DNA from: Eudorina sp. 2006-703-Eu-15
Lineage: Eukaryota > Chlorophyta > Chlorophyceae > Chlamydomonadales > Volvocaceae
NCBI GenBank assembly: GCA_003117195.1
Contig: BDSI01000019.1
Span: 620,001 to 684,000 of the forward strand
Direction: 5' to 3'
Length of the DNA: 64,000 bases
In this document: positions 58,488 to 64,000 of the stretch, in pieces
How the letters are laid out: every line of letters starts with the position of its first letter
Position numbering within the stretch: the first letter of the stretch is position 1
Program-made: the position numbers and the translations under genes
The notes under the pieces: model-generated
The model's database searches: none
What the model saw: only the letters and a program-made list of their open reading frames with translations
Told to the model about the DNA's origin: nothing

Positions 58488-61400
58488 TCAACAGCTGAAC
58501 ACGGGACATAGCTAGCAGTGTGGTATCGACATGAAGCAACTGCTGCCTGACCGGATGAGCGGGTATTGAGTGGTGGGCGGGTGAGGGCGATGATGGGTTT
58601 GAACGGATGAACAAAAGGGGGCACGGGAACTCCCCCGGGTGTGAAGTACGGTACGTCAGGGGGCCCCAGGGGGCTGCAGGCCCAGAGGGGAGAAGGTTCA
58701 GGGGCCCCGAGGGGGAAGCGCCTCCGCCCCATCCGCTCCAGGGATGCACGTGCGGCGCCGCGCGTGTGCGTGCCTAGGAAAGAAACCGGTGTGTGTGTGT
58801 GTGTGTGTATCGTTACATATCTGCCGGGCCGACACTGGCCGGGGGCGCTAACCCGCCCCATACGGGAGACCGCCGAAGCACTTTCCCCCGGATACGGGGG
58901 AAAGGGGCGTAAGGGGCCTCTGTCCCCTCGCTCTCAACCAAGGGCGCGTGCCCGATCCCCGAGGATCGGTGACCGCTGTGCCCCCTCAAGGGAGTGGGCG
59001 AAGGCCCATCCCGGGCGGTCTGCGCCTGTGTGTGTCGCTAAGGAACCCTCCCGACTAAGGTGTGTCGGGGTGTGTATGGCGGGGCGGCCAGGCGGGGCGC
59101 TGCCGGCCATGGTCGGGCAAGACACCCTCCCAACTGCCCACGCCCGCTCCGGAACCCCACTGGGCTTGGTACAGTAGTGCAGTACCGGCGGCAGGGAAAC
59201 AGGAAACACCGGTGACTCGTACATCGTGTGCGCATGTGCAGGTGGCCGGGGGGGGGGGGCGCGGGCACCGGGGCACCGGGGCACGTGCTGAGGGTGCCCC
59301 TATGCGGTTGCCATGCAAAGTTGTGCCCCTATGAAGCGCGCGCGCGGCGCGCGGCGAGCGGCGACCGCATCGAAGTTTTGTTACACATCTAATTTTGACG
59401 TTTCATTTCATCGTCCCGTCATCTTTCTGTCGCCGCCCGCATGTCCGGATGGAGTGCGTGTGGCTGGGACGAATCGTGTCGTGGCTGGCATGGCCTTGGA
59501 TGGCGCGTTGTGAGGGAAGAGGTGGGGAAGGTCTCTTACTCTGATTTCAGTGGGCAACGCCGCAGGAAGCGACCGCTGTCGCGTCGCCACCGAGCGCGCG
59601 CGCGCGTGTGCCCGAGAGAGTGAGAGAGAGACAGGGGGGAACTTCATGTCTTGTTACGAAGGTGGAAGGGACTACTTGTTTTGTTTGGATAATGTCGTAT
59701 GCGACAAGCAGGCAGTGATGCATGTCTTGTCAGGACCAGGGGGCACGGCAATCATTCATCCCATGGGGGCGGGAACCACTCGGAAGACGTGTCTCGAACT
59801 CGGCCTCAACCACGAACCTAGGAATAGAAACGGCCGCTTGCGGAGGCTGCTTGCGGTCGGGCGTTTAAATGGCTGTCTGACTGACTGACGGACGGACGGA
59901 CGGACGGACTGCTGCAAAGCGTCCGGATGGGAGGAAGGCTGTGTCGTGTTGAGCAGACTCCGGGTGGGGCTGCGCTGCGGTCCCTGGTTCTGGTCTGTGC
60001 GGCGGTGTGTCCGCAGTCAGGTCGGGTGGGGTGCCCCTGTTTCTTGTCGTACTGGCGGGATGGATAGGTGGGAGGTCTGTGACCGGATACCAAACTCTCG
60101 TGGGTCATGGCGCAGCGACGCTTCACCACCATCACCGTCATCATCCTATAAACGGGGGGTCAGACCCCACCAGGACATGACTATGCGGTACCTCCAAAGC
60201 TCCCGTTACAGCCCAGGGGAAGGGGGAAGTGACAGCCCAGCCCAGCCCAGCAGGGAACTTGGTACCGACCCGGGGACTCGTCCCGTCCTGACCGGTGTCC
60301 GGCGGTCATTGATCAAAGGTCGGCCCCCCCAGAGACCTACTGGGGTGCACCAAGAGAACCCCGCACGTCACTGCCTCTCGCCATGTACTGCGGTTGGCTC
60401 CCCCGGCGCCCGCAGTTTGCAGAAACTTCGTCCTTCCGTCCGCACCCTCCTTCCGCCGTCACTCGCAGGGGCGGGCGACCAGCTGTGGACCGCGGGCGGC
60501 GAGTGTGCTCCCCAGCTCAGCCAAACCATGAACCTCGCACGAGGCGTGTTTCTCCTTCGACGGGATCCGAGGGTCCAGCGGCTCTTCGGGGGCCGTTTAC
60601 ACCCCCAAGGGGCGGCACGGCGCATCTCATACACGTTCACCGCACGACGCCGCATCACCGCCGCCGCTCATATGGACCCTTGTCAGTCGTCAGAACCTGC
60701 CAGTACATGTCGGTACATGTCAGATGCTGCGTTTCGTGTCGTTCATTGCGCTGAAAACCTAGGGCCGCTACGGCAGCGGCCACGCCAAATGCTCATATCA
60801 ACATGTCGTACACCTGGGCACCACGCCGCTCCCCTCGGAAACCACCTCTCACTCGGACCACAAGAACCAAGAACAACATCATCAACTACTAACGTATCGA
60901 ACAGCGACAGTGCACAACGGACGACGGGCTAAAGACGTATATGCGCTCCAATCCACTCTCTCAATGTCCCTCTCTGTCTCACTGCGCCACATCTTTTCGT
61001 CCAATCCCCTTCCCCTTGCAAGTGTGTGCCCGCTGGCCCCCCGAGCAGCCTCTACGTCGGGTACCCCCTGCAGCCCCTAGCCGGGTAGCCCAAGCCGCCC
61101 CTTCGATGTCCCTCACTAGGGCCTCTCCTCTCACATTCGTACGATAGAACACCACACCATCATATATGCCGCACATCCACGCCACAAGTGCACACCCTCG
61201 ACCAACACAGCTCTCGCCCCTCTCCGACGTCATCACCGAACAGCAAACACATAAGAGAGAGAAGCATTGCAAGCAAACGCCGCAAACAAACAAACAAACA
61301 AACACGTTGTCTGAAGGTACTCAGCTCGCACACTCAACCAAATCCTGCGTCATGTCGGCCGCGCGCCAGGCAGCCACTCCATGACCTCCCACTTCTACCT

Positions 61401-63181
61401 ACCACCCAACACGCGCCGCGGGCACCGAGATGTGTTCGTGAGAGCCGAAGTCACCACACGAGCGCGATCCCTCCTCCCTTCGCTCCCTCCTCCCTTCGCT
61501 CCCTCCTCCGCTCCACAGCAACGACTCCCAGGGAGGCAGAGGGTGGCAGAGGGAGGTAGAGGGAGGTAGAGGAAGACGGGAGGAAGCTGCCGCGTGTGTG
61601 CGCCACATGAGGTTAGCCCTTCCCCTCTTAACTCCGATTCCGACTGGTGATGGCCCCACTGGTACCACTGCGCACCGTGGCTCCGTGGCAGGCCCCCCGG
61701 GATGCGCTGCGCCCCCCAGGCCCCGCCCTTCGCGCCATCCCCCAGCTGCAGCGCCGGGGCTCGCCCAACCGCCACATGGCTTGTCCACCTGCAGCAACTA
61801 CGGCACCGCCCCAGCGCCCCGAGGTTTCCAAGGCAGCGCCCCGGGTAGCCGCGCGCACCACCGGCGTATCAACGGCCGACCAACCAACTAACCGTCCGCC
61901 GCCCGGGTGTCGGGTGCGCCTCCCGGGAGGCGCAGGGGAGGCGCAGCAGCACGACACCTCCAGGTGCCGTACAGCTCGCGACCCGAGCCGACGCCGACCG
62001 GACGTCGACCTCGACCTTGTGCCCAGGTCCTCCCAAATGGAGAGAGGGGAGAGATGAGACGGGTGAGATGGGTGGCCCGCCACTCCACCGCACATCAACA
62101 CCCATACGGCACATCGCATCGCACCGCACCGCACCGCACCGCACAATCGCCGAATCACGCAACAACACTGCGACGCTCCGTGCCCCTCCAGGACCCTGCG
62201 GTGAATTCCCCCCCCCAGCAACGCAGGGCGGTCAGACTGCGACTGCGCCACTGCTTTGCTTGAACCCGGCGGCCCGTTGGAGGCATCCGGCGGCAAGGAA
62301 AGGAAAGCTCTTTCCTCGAACCCCTTGATGCCCGCAGACTCAGTCCCCGGGCCCCGCCGACGCGCAACGTGTGCCCACTGTCGGCTTTCCACGCGGCATT
62401 CCTTCCGCAACGAACAGGCCGCAAGACCGCGAGGGCAGGTCAGCAATTTGGGGCCTGCAGACATGTACTGCCGAACATAACCTGACCTTGGTCAAAAACC
62501 GCCTTCAGCATTCGCCTCACCCAACATCAGGGACAAGGACGAAAGTATGACAGGCACCGCAGGGGTCAGAGCACAAATGACAATCATGATCATCACGAAA
62601 GCGACAACAGCCAGGCGGCACTGACCAACCACTGCACAGCGTATGGACGGGCAGTACACCCTCGGCGTCCCAGCGTTGGTTGTGTCCCACAACACCAGCG
62701 ACGGCGGTTGGTGGGTCACTTGTACGGCAACTCAGGAACCCTCGCACTCTCTCTCTCCCTCCCGGACGGGGTATGGCTCCTGGGCGGCGAGGCGGCGGTG
62801 GCTGCTGATCGCCTCGTCCACGGCTCTGAGGAAGTCCCTCCTCTCATTACTCAGCCTAACGCCCACCCCGCTACATCGCTGCACGCAGCCCTCTGCTAAG
62901 CATCCCCCGCGCGGCCCACCCCGCACCGCACCGCAGTGCCGCGCAAAGCAGCCACCCGGGCAGGTCGCACCCACCGCCGCCCCACCTTGCTGCCCCATGC
63001 TCTCGCCCGCTGCTCCTTCCGCCGCCCCAACACCCATCCCCGGATGGGGACCGCGGACTTGGGAAGCGCCAATGTAACGCCTCCGAAGCCCTAGAGACCC
63101 GGATCGAAATCCAGAGCCTGGCCCGCCGGTGGCCGCCCGCTCTCCTCCCCACCCCTCCCCTCGCCCACGGGGAGAGGGCCG
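58488..63181. other. Interval without a supported gene
   Basis: Nearly 4.7 kb. It holds the 3' UTR of the preceding gene and, at the right end, that of the minus-strand carrier. Simple repeats occur: (GT)n at 58790-58808, (GGAC)n at about 59886-59908, (CAAA)n at about 61285-61304. A 10-bp perfect hairpin (CTTTCCCCCG GATA CGGGGGAAAG) lies at 58880-58903. Open frames at 59946-60932 and 61628-62464 have no domain or consistent splice structure. Confidence 0.35.
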
Positions 63182-64000
63182 TCAGGCCGCCCCGGTGAGG
63201 CGCTTCATGGTCTCGTAGGTCGTGAAGGCGATGGCCATGCCCGGCAGCACCTTGGCGAACTCCGGCCCCAGCCCCCGGTAGAAGGCCGCCACGCCGCCCT
63301 CCGACCAAACCGCCCGGACCACGTCCAGGTAGCGCAGCCGGCCCAGCGCGCCGCGCTCGTACACCTGCGCAGCGGGGTAGCGTCAAGAGGTAAAGAGGTG
63401 GGGGCGGCGCTTCCTCCTTGTTACTTCTCCATGCGCACCATCGGCTGTTTGTAGATAAATGTCGATCAACTCTGCTAGGCATTCGCAAACATCCGTCAAA
63501 CCGGTATATGCCCCCTACCCAATTCGCTATACCCCGCTCCATCCGACCCCCACACATGACCGCCACCTCTCCCTGCATCCACCGCCCTCACATGCTACCG
63601 CTCTGAACCTAGGTGCCCGCCCGACCCATGTCCTGACAGAACAACACCGCCTTCCACCGCCGGCCAGGTCCGCATCCCCCCCTCCCCACGCCCAGGAAGC
63701 CTTCACCGCCACATGTTGCTGACCCACACCGCAGGGGGGTGCGGTGTGGTGTGGTGTGGTGTGGATCCCCACCACCACCCACTCCCCCTCCACCAGCGCA
63801 ATTTGAATACCGTCAATCTACCAACTTCCCCTATCTCATCCCCTGTTCCCCTGCCCCCGCGCCGCGCACCTGCAGCCGCCGTCGCACCACATCCAGCGGG
63901 AAGGTCAGCGAGGAGGTGCACAGCCCGGAGAGGCAGGCGCACACAGCGCTGGTCAGCGGCGAAGGGGACACCGGCGGCGCCCCCGAGCAGGCGGCCGCCG
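63182..64000 (-). CDS. Mitochondrial carrier family protein, 3' end only
   Basis: Inner-membrane solute transporter of the SLC25 type. Two exons in view: 64000(edge)-63870 and 63364-63182, phase 0, stop TGA. The carrier signature straddles the splice: FPLDVVRRRLQ ends one exon (PxDxxRxRxQ-type signature) and VYERGALGRLRYLDVVRAVW opens the next, followed by GGVAAFYRGLGPEFAKVLPG and AIAFTTYETMKRLTG, the typical end of the third carrier repeat. The upstream exon shows the preceding helix (LTSAVCACLSGLCTSSLTFP). The substrate cannot be judged from the third repeat alone. The intron holds two plus-strand copies of the intron-associated element, antisense to this gene. Confidence 0.87.
63501..63535 (+). 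repeat. Intron-associated element copy 12 (partial, antisense to host)
   Basis: Plus strand GGTATATGCC, CCCTACCCAATTCGC, TATACCCC inside the carrier intron. Host gene is on the minus strand, so the copy is inverted. Confidence 0.4.
63791..63836 (+). repeat. Intron-associated element copy 13 (antisense to host)
   Basis: Plus strand CACCAGCGCAATTTGAATAC, GTCAATCTACCAACTTCC, CCTATC in the carrier intron. The spelling GTCAAT is shared with copy 7, the other antisense copy. Confidence 0.55.

Noticed and set aside
59946..60932. 328-codon plus-strand frame
   Set aside because: Begins at a non-ATG codon, no domain, mixed Arg/Pro/Ser composition typical of chance frames in this DNA.
61628..62464. 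278-codon minus-strand frame
   Set aside because: No domain or splice continuity; includes a CACCG microsatellite read-through.

Overview
The window is nuclear DNA of a green alga, most likely a volvocine chlorophyte (Chlamydomonas/Gonium/Volvox group). The grounds are very GC-rich coding DNA interrupted by many short introns with GT..AG borders; long Ala/Gly/Gln/Pro tracts inside otherwise conserved proteins; chloroplast-transit-like N termini; an animal-type selenocysteine enzyme; and a tubulin-ligase-like protein typical of ciliated cells. This assignment is inference from content, not a database match. All multi-exon models were assembled by hand from reading frame, splice borders and intron phase.

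Layout. 1-7436 (-): 5' nine exons of a CHASE-domain class III nucleotide cyclase, cut by the left edge. 9412-11239 (+): five-exon model of a small membrane protein. 11782-15319 (+): complete six-exon SepSecS (O-phosphoseryl-tRNA(Sec):selenocysteinyl-tRNA synthase). 16736-17270 (+): tentative tiny single-pass membrane protein. 23222-17758 (-): large disordered protein ('gene B') with a ~40-residue tandem repeat. 34418-24414 (-): 13-exon coiled-coil protein ('gene A') whose introns are all phase 0. 34735-35315 (+): small plastid-type membrane protein, divergent from gene A. 36176-38415 and 44812-45813: three copies of a ~1-kb hairpin-ended repeat element, two of them head to head. 39308-41665 (+): four-exon unknown protein. 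47725-54901 (+): ten-exon tubulin-tyrosine-ligase-like (TTLL) protein. 56585-58487 (+): four-exon small protein with a transit-like N terminus. 63182-64000 (-): 3' end of a mitochondrial carrier.

The genes do not form a pathway; they are an ordinary eukaryotic neighbourhood of independent units. The AT-richer stretches (about 7.5-9.4, 34.5-39.3 and 42-47.7 kb) are intergenic and repeat-bearing.

The most interesting signals are non-genic. First, a short dispersed sequence (core GCTCTGGCAGCAGCGCAG, then ATGYCTACCAATTTCC and TATACCCC) occurs at about 13 places, all inside introns of unrelated genes and mostly just upstream of the 3' splice site in sense orientation. It looks like an introner-type element or its remains. 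Second, introns start with G-runs and end with C-runs, so the two ends could pair. Third, gene B carries an apparently unnamed PST/VPPEVL repeat.
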